Origin: Alviniconcha marisindica
Lineage: Eukaryota; Mollusca; Gastropoda; Provannidae
Assembly (NCBI GenBank): GCA_018857735.1
Contig: JABMCL010003926.1
Coordinates: 481,501-545,500, forward strand
DNA: 64,000 bases
Direction: 5' to 3'
Numbering within the stretch: position 1 is the stretch's first letter; each line of letters starts with the position of its first letter. A program made the position numbers and the translations under genes. This document shows positions 33,525 to 46,600 of the stretch, piece after piece. Below the pieces are notes generated by a model. It was not told the origin of the DNA. It made no database searches and saw nothing but the letters and a program-made list of their open reading frames with translations.

Positions 33525-35052
33525 CGTGCGTGCGCATACCTGCATCATGTGCTTACACAATTTTTTTGAATACCTGGGGCTTCCATTTTGCATTCCTTCC
33601 ATCTGTGGGCTTTGGATCAAGTGCTGTTTGTTTGTTTGTTCTCTTCTTTTCTTGTTTGTTTGTTTTTACAGCATCATCTGCATATGCAAACACATCCATT
33701 CAGTGCATGTTAATAAGTAATACATCAGTGTTAATTAGTAGAACATATGTAACTTGACTGTTTTAGTTGTCGAAATTGACAGTGCTCATAATTGTGATAT
33801 ATGAATTTGATATATATATATATTTATAGTTATAATTGGCCCCCAAAAGTTATTATGCCTTAAGATGTAACAGGAAAACTGTAGCTTACTCGTGTTTCCA
33901 TTACTTTCCAGGGTTGCCCACTGTTGTTGCTTTCCAGTGATTTTTTCCACCGTCTGTGCGGTTGTGGGACTGCTTTTGAATGGTTCTAATATATATTAAT
34001 TATTATATATCTTGTAATTTGTTGATCAATTTTAACTTTTCCCTCCCTCTTTCTGTTGATGTCGGCCTTACAGATACAGTACCATGAAGATTTCGAAAAA
34101 AGCAAGGGCAAGGTCACGCAAGTTGCGGACACGGTGGAGATGCAGCGGCACACGGAAAACACGAAAAACTTTAGTTTGGTACTAACTCGTGCATCATGTC
34201 ACTTTGGTTGATGTGCATACCTATACCAAATATATGTTTGATGCCTGTGAATCGTTACCTTTGACCCGTAATGCAGACTGACTTGGCTTTGAAACTGTAA
34301 TCTGTTTGACCTATTTTGCAGTAGGATTTATCCAGTGTGTTCACCTCCTACTCCTACTCCTAGGATGCAGAGTGTTGTTGTGGATGATTTTAGTATGGCA
34401 AGTTCCATTATTTCAGGTTTGCCAGTCCCTTACCTGAACCTAAATTGGTGCACATAGCACATGGTGTGTTACTGTGCATCTCACTCCACTCAACCCCCCC
34501 CCCCCCCACCAGTACCCCTCTTTATTCCCCCCCATCACTGTTCCAGGGTCAGTGATGTTCCCATTCTAGTCTTTATCTTCTCTTGGAGTGCCTTGAAACT
34601 TACTGAGCAAGAGAAGAGAAACAAAAAGTTGACAGAGAACTTTGGGCTGTGTATATTGTACTGATCACTAAAAAAAAAAATCAAAAAAAATCTATATATG
34701 TATAATTACATTTTAACTTGGGCAGTAGATATATATGCATTGAAACTGAAAATATTGGGTGAGAATTTGGAGAGTCAGTTGTGTGGTGGTTGAATATAAT
34801 TATATGCTTTGCAGTTCCTTTTTGGACAGTAGAGTAGTCCAGGGGCACTTTGACTTTTTCCACTGAAGAGGGAATTGTGCGTTCACTTGTTATTATACTT
34901 TGCTATCATTATGCTTGTTATTATACTTTGCTATCACGCACAGTAGTAAATTGTACATTGTTGGGCCCTTTGAAGCCGTGAATGTGGAAATACGGAAGTT
35001 TTGATTAGGAGTCTTGATTAGGTGAGTCTTCTGACCTGACACGTGTATGTAC

Positions 35053-35091
<39 letters not shown>

Positions 35092-36243
35092 GCAGTCTAC
35101 TTTACCACTGTTATAAATGTTACAGGGCTAAACTGTGAGTGGTGTGGTGCTGGCTTTAGCTCCTGAAGGCTGGTACTAGTAGTACCAGTAACACTAGCTG
35201 CAGCAGACTGCATTTGTTACTTTGCACTTAATGTAGGTGATACCTGGTGTCTTGACAGATGGTTACCTGGCTTCTTCCCCCCTCCCCTCGCCCCCTTCCC
35301 TTCCCACTCTTGCCCAGTTTGTGCTGTTTGGTATCCTGTGCTTTGTTTGGAGTTGTCCATTTCCTGATTTCTCTAAAGGTGTAGACAGACTGTAACTAAG
35401 CCTCAGGTGGTGTCAGTTTGACTGCCATACAGTGGCCTACCATCAAGGCAAACAGACCCTTTAAATGGGTTAAGGATCGGAGAATGCCTGAAGGGCGTTC
35501 AGGATGCCAGAACATCACAACTAATAGTCCGTGCAAAAATTGCTAGGTATGGCCAGCATGTTTAGCCCACAAGCTAAAATGTAGCAATGGAGTGAACGGA
35601 CTGGTGGAGCTGAAGAAAACCTTCAAAGTAAGTAAGATCATTTGTTCACTGATAAGTGATGAGATACCAGCTAGAATCAAAAGAAAAACAGATTACATTC
35701 ATCTGAATTTAGAGTGAAGTCATCGTGTGTTCCACCAATCAGCACCGTACCTTGTGGTGGTCAGATCAAAAGCTTGTGGGACTGTAACGGTGGGAGGTGG
35801 CTGTAGATCAGTGCAGAATAATCCACTGTTGTACGCCCTCTTTGTAGTTTGCAAGTTGAAGGTGAAATTTCGTTACAATGATTGTGAGGAAGAAGTACCC
35901 CATAGCCAGTCGAGTCACTTTGTTCTAAGATTGTTTTGAGACTTTTGTGTGTGTGTCAGTAGGTCTGGCTTTGTGCTTGTCAGTGTGGGCCTGAGTCAGT
36001 GAATTGTCTCCATCTTGCTTGTCACTGTGACCTCACTCTCACTCTCTGTCTCTGTCTGTGTCTCTGTCTGTCTGTCTGTCTGTCTCCTCTCTCTCTCTAC
36101 CTACACCCACACACACACACACCACACACACACACCCCTCTCTGTCTGTCTCTGCTTCTGTCTGTCTGTCTGTCTGTCTGTCTTCTGTCTTGTCTTCTTG
36201 TCTCTCTCTGTCCTCTGTCTCTCTCTCTCTCCTCTCTCACTCT

Positions 36244-36304
<61 letters not shown>

Positions 36305-37235
36305 GCAATATATTTAAGAACAACATCAGAAAGTTTCTCCAAAGAGTAGGAGAGAAAGAAAGAAAGAAAGAAGTGAGAAGAAAGAGGGGCCAGACCTTTT
36401 CGTTTGTGTCTTACTCTGTGGGCAATGGCTGCTTCAGATACAGTACCATGAAGGTTTCGAGAAGAGCAAGGGCAAGGTCAGACAAGTGGCCGACACGGTA
36501 GAGATGCAGACCCACGCCAAGAATACCAAGAATTTTAGTTTGGTATAAAACGGCTTGCATGGAAATGAGAGCTGCTTGGTGCCCCTTAGCTCAGCCATTG
36601 GGTTGATCAGGTTGTGTGCGTTACTTCCCCTCATAACCGAGTGGATGCAGCCACCCGGACATCTGGCCTGCAGCCAACTGCAGTGTGTGTGTGTGTTTAA
36701 GTGTTTGTAACCATGAAAAAGAGTTTGCAGAATTCCCACCAGTTCTTTGAAAAAAAGATGTAAGAGATCAAGCAGCAGTCATGTATTTTTTTTGGCCTGA
36801 TCTTGATCAGATCAAAGACTCAGTTGACATTCAGGTTTCAGTCTTTCACCCCCCCCACCCCTCCCCTTTCACCCCTCCCTCACCCCCCTCCCTAGCCATC
36901 ACAGATCTGTGAGGGGCTGTTTTCTGATTATTCCCAAGTCCCTGGTCAAACTGACCTTGTTTTACCAAAACAATTATCTGGCAATGTTTGTCTGGCAATA
37001 AAGGTTCCTTGACTGGCTCCTGTCCAAATTGATTGCAACCCAACACCAGCTGCAGGTGTTTTCTCCCTCTTCTGTCCCTTTCTCTTTATTTCAAAAACAA
37101 CAACTGTAGTCTAATATGTTTGTGTTTATTGATAAATATTATTGTGTTCAAGTATGTTGAACTGTAAGTGTAATATGATAACATTAGTGCTGTTTAGATT
37201 CTGTTCATGACTAATTGGGGGTGGGACATGAAACA

Positions 37236-37283
<48 letters not shown>

Positions 37284-38271
37284 ATATATATAATATATAA
37301 TTATGTAGTGTGTGTGTGTGAGTGAGAGACTAGAGAGAGTGTGTGTGTGAGAGAGAAATGGGAGGGGTTGCAATGCATGTTTAAATCTGTAGAGATCTTA
37401 TTGAAGGCTTAATACAGTATTTCAGACAACAGGTATAATTCCTGCTGGTTTTACACACTTATTTTCATTTGGTTTAGAGGTGAAAAGAGATGAGATGGTT
37501 AGTGTTTTTCACTGTATATGATGATTATTATGCCCCCCCCCCCCCAGTTCCTTCAGCCACAAGATAATGTTGCAAATTGGATGTGATACTGACAGTCTTG
37601 TACAGAACTGGTTTGTGATGTACCATAACCTTTCTTCCAGCAAAATGCAACAGGTTTATAATGCTGTATTCAGTCCACTAATTTGCACGGCTTTTGTTTT
37701 CCTTTGAAGTGTGCAGTGAAATCCAGATTTGTGAAATTGCGGTGATGGTTCAAGCTTCGTAGTAACAGCTATGACATAATAGTTTCCAGCTTTGACTACC
37801 CCAGGCTGTTAAACTTTATTTAAGGGAGTTATTGCAGAAATATCATTTGATATTGACGTTTTGGTTTTTACTGGGAACAGAATGAATCCAGTATTTTGTT
37901 TGATTTTGTTTTGCTTGTCTTGTGTATGCACTCGTGTGTCAGGCTTTGGTGCCTGTTGGTTTTGTTTAGAACTTGTGTTTTTTTGCAGTGAGATGCAAGT
38001 TTGAGGGTTTGAAGTTATTCAGTGAGATGTGAGTTTGAAATTAGTCAGTGAGATGTGAGTTTAAGGGTTTGAAGTTAGTCAGTGAGTTTGAGGGTTTGAA
38101 GTTAGTGAGATGTGAGTTTGAGGGTTTGAAGTTAGTCAGTGAGTTTGAGGGTTTGAAGTTAGTAGATTAGTGTTACCGAAGAGTTCTGGTTATGGTGATT
38201 GACTGTTTGTTTGTCATGGAGTGTCTAGTGTTTCACTGTGTCCGTCCTCACGCTTATTTTCATTAGCCCAG

Positions 38272-38305
<34 letters not shown>

Positions 38306-38725
38306 ACACACACACCAAGGTGTAAACCTGAATACACTTAGTTAACACAGTAATCACCCACCCCTTTAACTAGTTTAAGACAGTTCCATTTGTAAGGTTT
38401 TCAAGGTCGCTTTCTCTCCATGAGGCACCAGTTTACCCCCCACCCCCCCTTATCTTTCTCTCTCTCCTTCTCTGTGGGGTGGTGGCTCTGCCCCTCTCCC
38501 CTGGCACTGTCTTCCCCCCTTCTAGGGTTTCTCAGCCCCAAGTCCCCCTTCTTTCCCCCCCCCCCCCCCCCCTGCCCCCTTCCCTGTCTATCATCAATAT
38601 CAGTGTCACTTTCAGTGTTCATACAGGTCTCAGATTTGCGCCCTTGAGCTGATGGTGTTTAGTGGTTTGGCTTTTGTCTGTGATCTTTGTGATCTTTGTG
38701 GTCTTTGTCTGTGGGGCTCCTCACC

Positions 38726-38757
<32 letters not shown>

Positions 38758-41700
38758 ACCCTCTTGCTTGACTGGGCTTAAAGAACAATTTCCTTGTCTG
38801 TCTCCCTCCACCGCGTCCCCCCCCCCCTTCCTCTCAGCCAACCTTCATCCATGCCCCCCTCCCCACCCAACCCTTCATCCATGCCCCCCACCACTCCTCC
38901 AAGTTCTCAAAGACAGTAATGGGTGTGCACAGCTGTGCCATCACAAACCCCCCAAACATCCGTGTCCTCACTCATTGCCCCCACTTCCTCCTTCCTGCTG
39001 CAGCCATAGGCCTGTGCATAGTAGGCAGCCCTCCAGCTTCCAGCTTCATCATCCCCCTTGGCTGTAAAGCTCTGCTCTGACCTCTTTCTTCCTCTCTGTA
39101 TGGGCTCTGTGTGTGTGTGTGTGTTTGTTGTGTGTGAGTGAGTGTGTGCGTGTGTATGTGTTGTGTGTGTGTGTGTGTGTGTGTATGTGTGTGTGTGTAT
39201 GTGCGTGTGTATGTGTATGTGTGTGCGTGTATGTGTTGTGTGTGTCTATGTGTATGTGTGTGTGTATGTGTATGTGTGTGTGTGTGTGTGTGTGCTCTCA
39301 GTTGGGGAGCAGGCTGGGCGCCTGGCTGAAATCCCTGGTGCCCTTGTTCAGGAACATGAAATTCGTGGAATTGCCTGTAGTGCACTTCCATTTCCTCTGA
39401 CACCCAGTGCCAGATTCCTAGCAACAGTTCCGCTGAGGCATGCAGCACTGGCAGCAGCAAAAGTTGTCACTGTCATAATTATAAGCATGGGGGGGGGGGG
39501 GGGGGGTGCTTTAGCAGCAAAGTGTCACTGTCATAATATATAAGCAGGGGGAGGGGGGAGGGGGGGGGGGGGCACTAGTAGCAACAAAGATGTCACTGTC
39601 ATAAAATATATGGGGGGGGGGGGGGGGGGGGGGGACTAGTTGTTCTGTTGAAGATGGAGCGGGACTCTAGTCATTCGTTGAACTTCGTAGGGTATGGTTT
39701 CGGTGTGTCTTCAAGTGCTGAGGGATGATTCATATAATTTACATTGAACAATTACAATAATTATCTTTTTGATAATTAATATTATGGAGTACCCATTACC
39801 AAAACGAACAAAAAATATGTGGAAAGAGGTGTGGTCTCTTGTGATCTTTAGTTAATGTTTTACTGTATACACATTGTTGGAAGTGTGTGTATGTGTGTGT
39901 GTGGTAGCAGCAGCAGCAGTAGTAGTATTCTCATTAGTATCACTGACCAGCCCACATTCTATATGAGTGACCTACCAAACACTTACCTTAGACGGACCTT
40001 ACAAAACTCTGACCAGCTGATAGACCTGCACATGACTGTACATCGGCCTCTTTGGTAGGCCTGAAGGTGTGGGTCAAGTGTGTTTGTTGAAACGGCATTG
40101 CTTGTTGAGCTTTTGAATTTGAAGGCTCAGATTACAGCCCAGCTTGGCCGCCCAGCTGTTAAGCTTACACCCCTGGGGAGTGTTTGTTTTTACAACTCCA
40201 CTGTCATTCTGGATGATTCATTATTTAAATGTTAATGATTTATTTTGGTTTTATTTGCTGCTCAACTTTTTTTGATTTTGTTTCTTTGGTCTGATAAAGT
40301 TATAACTTGTACACATACCTAAATGCCAGTTGTTAGTCGTTCGTGAAATGTTTGTTTTGCAACTGGCATTGTTTTATGTAACTAACTTTCAATGAGAATG
40401 GCATCTTGTTGGCAACCATCTCATGCTTTGGAGAACACTTTTTGACAGCAACTGAAACTCTGTGTGTGTGGGCTATTACATTTTGACTCATCTTTTGGCT
40501 TTTTGCCATTTAATTACACACACAAAAAGGTTTAAGTGTGTGTGTTGCTTTATTGTATTATTTAGCTTGATTGTCTTCTGATGCTTGACATTTTGTACAG
40601 TGTTAATTTTTACCACATGAAATGAAACAGGAGGAATGACCTGATCGTGTGTCAAGACTGGAATTTGTTGCTTTTGGTTTTGGGGTGTATGAGCATGCCC
40701 TTGGCAAAGAGGCAATGAGTGAGTTGTTTTGTTTGTTTTGTTAGTTGGTTTTCTCCAATAAAACTTTTCCCTCTTACATGTGCTGTCAGCCGTTTGCATT
40801 TTTCACTGTGTGTGCACTTTTTCCTTCTGATATTTTTTAATCAGAATTTTGCATTTGCCAACTTTGAATTGACATCGCAGCTGTCAAGTAATAATGTGAA
40901 CGGCGGATTTTTGTTGTTGAGATTTGTGAATCCATTCCTTATATTGAACCATGGATCAAATTTGCTTCTTTTTTATTGGGTGGGAATTTTTTTCCTTACT
41001 CATATATATATAATTATATTATGATAGCGATGTGTGTATATTCGTCCTGATAAAACACCAAGTTACTGCATGTTATATATATATTGTGTTCATGGAGTTT
41101 TAAATTGAGGAATTGAATACCTTACACTGGATGTTATTTGTAACTTTGTAGGAAATGATGCTGTTATTGTTAAGTAGAATAAGTTGCTGTTTGATGTCTC
41201 ACATCTGTTTTAGCTTAGGCCTGTTTAAAGGAAAACATTTTCTCCAATAAAACTGGTTGTTACTTTCCTGTAGCTGAACTACCACCGTGCTTACGAGAAA
41301 GGTAAAGACAAGTTCACTGCGGTGGCTGACCCGGTCTTACTGAAAAACCAAATGCAGGCCTCCAAAGCTTTCAGCCTGGTAACTGGCTTGTGTAACAATA
41401 ATTATGTCGTTCATGTGTTTTCAGCGTTATTCTGTCTTCTTTAGTTTTGGCTGCCATTCCAGGTACATACCAGTTACCACAAGGGCTGTTGTAACTGGCT
41501 GTGTGCATGCGTGCGTGTGTGTGCATGCTTGTGTGTGTGTGTGTGTGTGCACATATACGTGTGTGTGCATATGTGTGTGTGCGTGAGTATGTTTGTGGGG
41601 GCATATATATGTGTGTGCATATGTGCGTGTGTGTATGTGCATGTGCGCTGGCATGCAGTGCACATGCATGTGTGGCAATACTTACTCTTCAGTTGTTGTT

Positions 41701-42318
41701 GTTGTTTTTTTAATGGCAGTGAATGTGATAAATATCAGAATATGTACAATGGTGTAGCTCTTATTTGGCTTCCCCCATTGATAACATTTCATTGACCTTG
41801 ACCTCATTTTAGGGTCACAGTGACATATTGTCATTAGTCATCCTTATTGATCAAGTTAAAACTGTAATTGTGTCTGCTGTTGATCCACATGGACAGTAGC
41901 AGGTACAGCATGCTGCTTTTGGCTTTTACCATATTGGAGACACAGTTTGGGGGGGGGGGGGGGGAATGAATGAATCACTGTAATAAATGAATTAATGAGT
42001 AAATACATACCAGTTGCTGCACAGGTAGATTTTTTTATTTTGTAAAGAACTGGCCTTCATAAAAACACGTGTCCTGATGTTTGGTAGTTTCAGAGCTTGT
42101 CATAACCTTAAAAAAAAGGAAAAAAAGTTCATACAATATCTAATATCTATGCATTGCTGTTATAAAGTGTTTTTGTTTTTCGTTTTCTTCCATTTAAATT
42201 TGTTTTAAACATATTTGGTTGATCATCCTTTTAAGTTAAATTTTGTCATCTTTTTTTCTTTAACTTGCAGTCTGCAGTATTTCTTCCAAAATCAAATGAA
42301 TCTGTGACAAATGGTGTG

Positions 42319-42361
<43 letters not shown>

Positions 42362-43601
42362 GAGAGAGAGAGATAGAGATTGTGCTGGGTGTGGTCATTG
42401 ACATTTTACCAGTGAATTTCTCTTGCTGTTTGGTTAGCTTGACTACCACAAAGATTTCGAGAAAAACAAGGCCAAATACACCGCTGTGGCCGACCCAGTG
42501 CTTGTCAAGAGCCAGATGGAGGCCACCAAGAAAGTCAGCTTGGTAAATGGGACGGGACGCTTGATTGCACCTTTCACAAATCTGTAAAAGCTTGCACAAC
42601 TGAAGCATCTCTTTTGTTATGAAGGAAGTTAAATGAGAATTGGTTACGCATCAAGGAGTTTTGCAACAAGTGACAGACTGGCTGGTAACACTGACTGTGG
42701 TTGAATCAGGAGAATATATATATAAGATGAGAGAAAGATGGTTGTCATTTTCTGTGTACAGTTTCCCTGATAAGGTGGTGCTGCATTCATGCCTGACAGG
42801 GCATTTACTGTCCGAAATCAGTTGCTCTTGACCAAGTGGATGTTTTGTTTCTTTTCGTTTTATTTCAAAATATAGATTTTTGTTGTTTTTCATACAGGTA
42901 CATGATAGAGTATACACAGGGCATGATACAGAACTGTTAGGGTGTCAGTGCAATGAAACTTTGTTAATTGTTTTTGATTAGCATTTTAAAGCCCAAATGA
43001 AACTTTGTTAATTGTTTTTGATTAGCATTTTAAAGCCCCAGAGTAACTTTCCACAGAGATTGCAGGAGAACATTGTGTGTGGTTATAATTAATGTGTATT
43101 CCTCTTGCATGCTGCTGATGTAGTGAACAAAATGCAAGATGAAAACCTTTTTGTTTTAATGCAGAAATTGATCTCTTTATGTACAGAAAGTGTACCATAA
43201 TGACTAGGATGAAAACTTTTGTTTTAATGCAGAAGTACCCTAGTGAATTTGATGGAAACCTTTTTGTTTTAATACAGAAGTACCCTAGTGAATTTGATGG
43301 AAACCTTTTTGTTTTAATGCAGAAATTGATCTCTTTATGTACAGAAAGTGTACCATAATGACTAGGATGAAAACCTTTTGTTTTAATGCAGAAGTACCGT
43401 AGTGAATTTGATGGAAACCTTTTTGTTTTAATACAGAAGTACCCTAGTGAATTTGATGGAAACCTTTTTGTTTTAATGCAGAAATTGATCTCTTTATGTA
43501 CAGAAAGTGTACCATAATGACTAGGATGAAAACTTTTGGTTTTAATGCAGAAGTACCGTAGTGAATATGATGAAAACCTTTTTGTTTTCATGCAGAAGTT
43601 G

Positions 43602-43637
<36 letters not shown>

Positions 43638-46600
43638 ACAGAAAGAGTACCATAATTACTATGATGAAAACTTTTGGTTTTAATGCAGAAGTACCATTAA
43701 CCACAATGACTATGACGAAAACCTTTTTCGTTTTAGTGCAGAAGTTGATGTGTGTGTGTGTGTGAACAGAAAGAGAACCATAATGACTATGATGAAAAGT
43801 TTTCATGCAGAAGTTGATGTGTGTGTGTGTGTGAACAGAAAGAGTACCATAATGACTATGAGCATTCCAAGTGGAAGTACACCCCAGTGGCTGACTCGGC
43901 TGATATGCAGCACCATGTCCAGAACAAAAAGATCGCCAGCATGGTACCGTTGGTCACCGACCCTTGCCCTGTTTTCCGTGTGGTTTTCTCTCTGTCAAAG
44001 GGACTGTCACCTTGAAAAAAAATCATATTTTTTTACACTGAACGATTCATTTCTGACTTGCCAAAAGTCATTATGACTGTGAGTTTGTCAGTTGTCATTT
44101 TATCATGACCAAAAGCCATGTCTGTGAGCTGGTCAGTTATTACGATGACCAGATGAGCCTGTAAATTGTCGTTATGATGATCGAAAATCTTTTTGAGTAT
44201 GAGTTTGTAGATTGTACCTGTGGTCACTGATTGATTGTGTGGCTGAACGGGAGGCCGTTGTTGAAATGAAATCTCTGAGTTTCATGGTAATGACCTCCAT
44301 CAAGCCTTAACCTTTCATTTATTCATACAGTTTTGTTGACCAAGATCACAGTTGATTAGATGAAGCAGTGGCAGAAAGATGAGATTCGCTATAGGAACCT
44401 CAGCTGCGTCCAGCATATAAACTATAATATGTCACACTTACTAGGAGAGTTCTGAACTTTAACTTTAGAGTTAATGAGGCTCATTTGAGATTTTAATACC
44501 ATGGTCAAATGTGCTGTTGGCTGTGAAATGCACTGAAGCAGATCTGTCACTGCAGACTCTGGGACACAGTTAGTGAAGAGCTACGGGTGACAGCCCCTTG
44601 AGTTATGGCACGGTTGAGAACTGGTCTGGATTCAGTGTGGTTATCCCATTCCCTGTTTTACAATGTCATACGAGGCCTCTTGGTTAAACTTACAGTGCTT
44701 CCCCTCCACCTCTACTCACCAAGGCCACTGGATGGCTTCCGGCTTGAATTTCAGATTGCTTTTGCAGATTACTTCTCATTTTGCACCACAAGTTTTAAAC
44801 AAACGAAATCAACAACGGCAAGAGGCGAGGTTTTGCTGTGTCCCGAGTCTGTACTCTTGCCTTGGCTGTGGGGATTCCCAGTTTTCGGCAACTGACTGTT
44901 TGGCATTAAAGTTTGGCTCTGTCTGTGTTGTTTCACTAACTTTAGGAAACTGATTGGTCACATTCCCTGTGTCATCTTTTAAACTAAAAAAAGTAACACC
45001 ACTTCTTTTTGGGTGAACATTTCTGTTTATAGATCCCTTGGTTTTAACTTGGACCTGGGCAAAATTTTGTGTGTGTTTTCCTGCAGTACATACGCGTGGA
45101 GACTGGCAGTTTCCAAGATTTTCAGAGGCTATGTCATTGGCCCTCAGAGGGAGAGAAAGAGTTGTTTGAAGAAGAAAAGAAGCAAAGAATAGCACATTGT
45201 GTCATGTGTGATGACTGCTGTGTTCAGTCACATTTAATTGACATGAGAGAGAGAGAGAGAGAGATATACCTCAAGGTACCAGCATTTTTACTGTCAGATT
45301 GCATGGATTGCTAATCTTATCGTCTGATATTTCCGGGGAGCGTGCTCTTTGCACTCCTAAGTTTCAGAGGTTTTTACTTTGACCAGTTCCCGTGCCTGAA
45401 ACTGGCAGCTTCGCCGAGGTCACAAAACGTGTCCAGTTCTGTCATTTGGCTGTGACCACTGTCAGCGTGTGTGAAGGTGCTGGTACAGGAGCTGTTTCAG
45501 CTGTATGGTTGAGCAGGACCGTTTAAGCCTCATGTGGTCAGACCATCTCTTTCTTAAAGATCTTGGCTGCCGCTCCATGCAGCCAGAACTGAGATATGGC
45601 AAGGGGAAGGTCAGCGTATGCAAGCTAGCTACTTGAGAGTTACCTTCCCTTGTGACCTCCGGCCTCTCCTTCACTTCAGTCCAGACGGTGGGCACTCACT
45701 GGCTGGTGGATGCAGTACATCTGTTTGGAATGTATCATGCTGTATTTGGAATGTACTGGTTGAAACCAATGCACTGACCAGTTAAATAGTTTCCTCCGTA
45801 CGGCTGTGCTGACACATGATCCGTTTGAGATCAGGTTTGGACCGTTCTCCTCAGCCATGCAATTGTTGTCAGAACGCCTCATGTATCAGCACCTTAATGG
45901 CTTTTGCTGTCATTTTTGTGATTTTATTACATTCAGTTGTGTTTTGCTGCTGGTTTTTTTGTGTGCGTGCGTGCATGCATGTGTGCGTGCGTGTGTGTGT
46001 TAACTGTGGATCAGACTGCTGCAGTGTAACTGAATGGGTACTGTTGCATTTTAAAGCAGAACTGCATCCTGCTTTTGTTACCAGCTGCTTGTAACAACTT
46101 TCAACTTTTTGCTGATGGTGGACCCACACGTGGCCGCAATGCAATGCTCTGTTGTGGACAGCAAGGTCGGCCTGGCTCTCTGGCCACCTAAGTTCACGTC
46201 ACATTCTAGTCCACCGTATGTTTCCAGTGGGTAAAGTTTGATTAGTGTCAAATTTGCCAGCGCTCAGTGCATGTGGCTGGGGAAAGCCAGCATCAGATGA
46301 TTTCCAGAAATAACAGGCAACGATAATTTGACAGTGTTTTCTTACTCCGGGAGAGTGAAGTCCCCTGAATGGAGTCGGCAGCAGAGAAGAGCCGACCTGC
46401 AACAGTTTTAGATCTTCAGGCATGGACCTATTGTAATTTATACTAGACTCACAGCTGGGGAGCCCGCTATCCAATCTGCATGTTTCCCACGAACAGTGAG
46501 CGCTTGATCGGCATTTCTGATGCTTTTTCTGCCTTTTGTTTACGGGATCAGTCATCTTGCCCACGTGCTCACTGTACCCCCAACAAAAGCGTGCCTACTC

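Larger units (their letters stand above)
17049..34073 (+). other. LASP-like intron 3, repeat-rich, 17 kb
   Basis: This intron carries most of the window's microsatellites and seven or more minisatellites, which are listed separately. Two GC-rich unique islands (about 19540-19960 and 24580-25060) could hold alternative promoters or first exons, but no coding similarity was recognised. Confidence 0.5.
34179..36437 (+). other. LASP-like intron 4
   Basis: Contains C and A homopolymers, a duplicated CTTGTTATTATACTTTGCTA (about 34887 and 34915), an AT microsatellite (35055-35088) and CT/CA microsatellites (36030-36300). No exon seen. Confidence 0.5.
36543..41273 (+). other. LASP-like intron 5
   Basis: A 4.7-kb intron with AT, GT and homopolymer tracts, a 34-bp minisatellite (37985-38165) and a 3-copy G-tract repeat (39470-39635). 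No exon seen. Confidence 0.5.

Noticed and set aside
43022..43591. 189-codon minus-strand frame with repeated [15 protein letters not shown]
   Set aside because: It is the antisense of the exon 8 junction array.
45069..45314. Additional LASP exon after TTCCTGCAG
   Set aside because: The translation ([13 protein letters not shown]) lacks the nebulin-like YHxxFEKxK and VAD patterns, and there is no fitting donor in phase.
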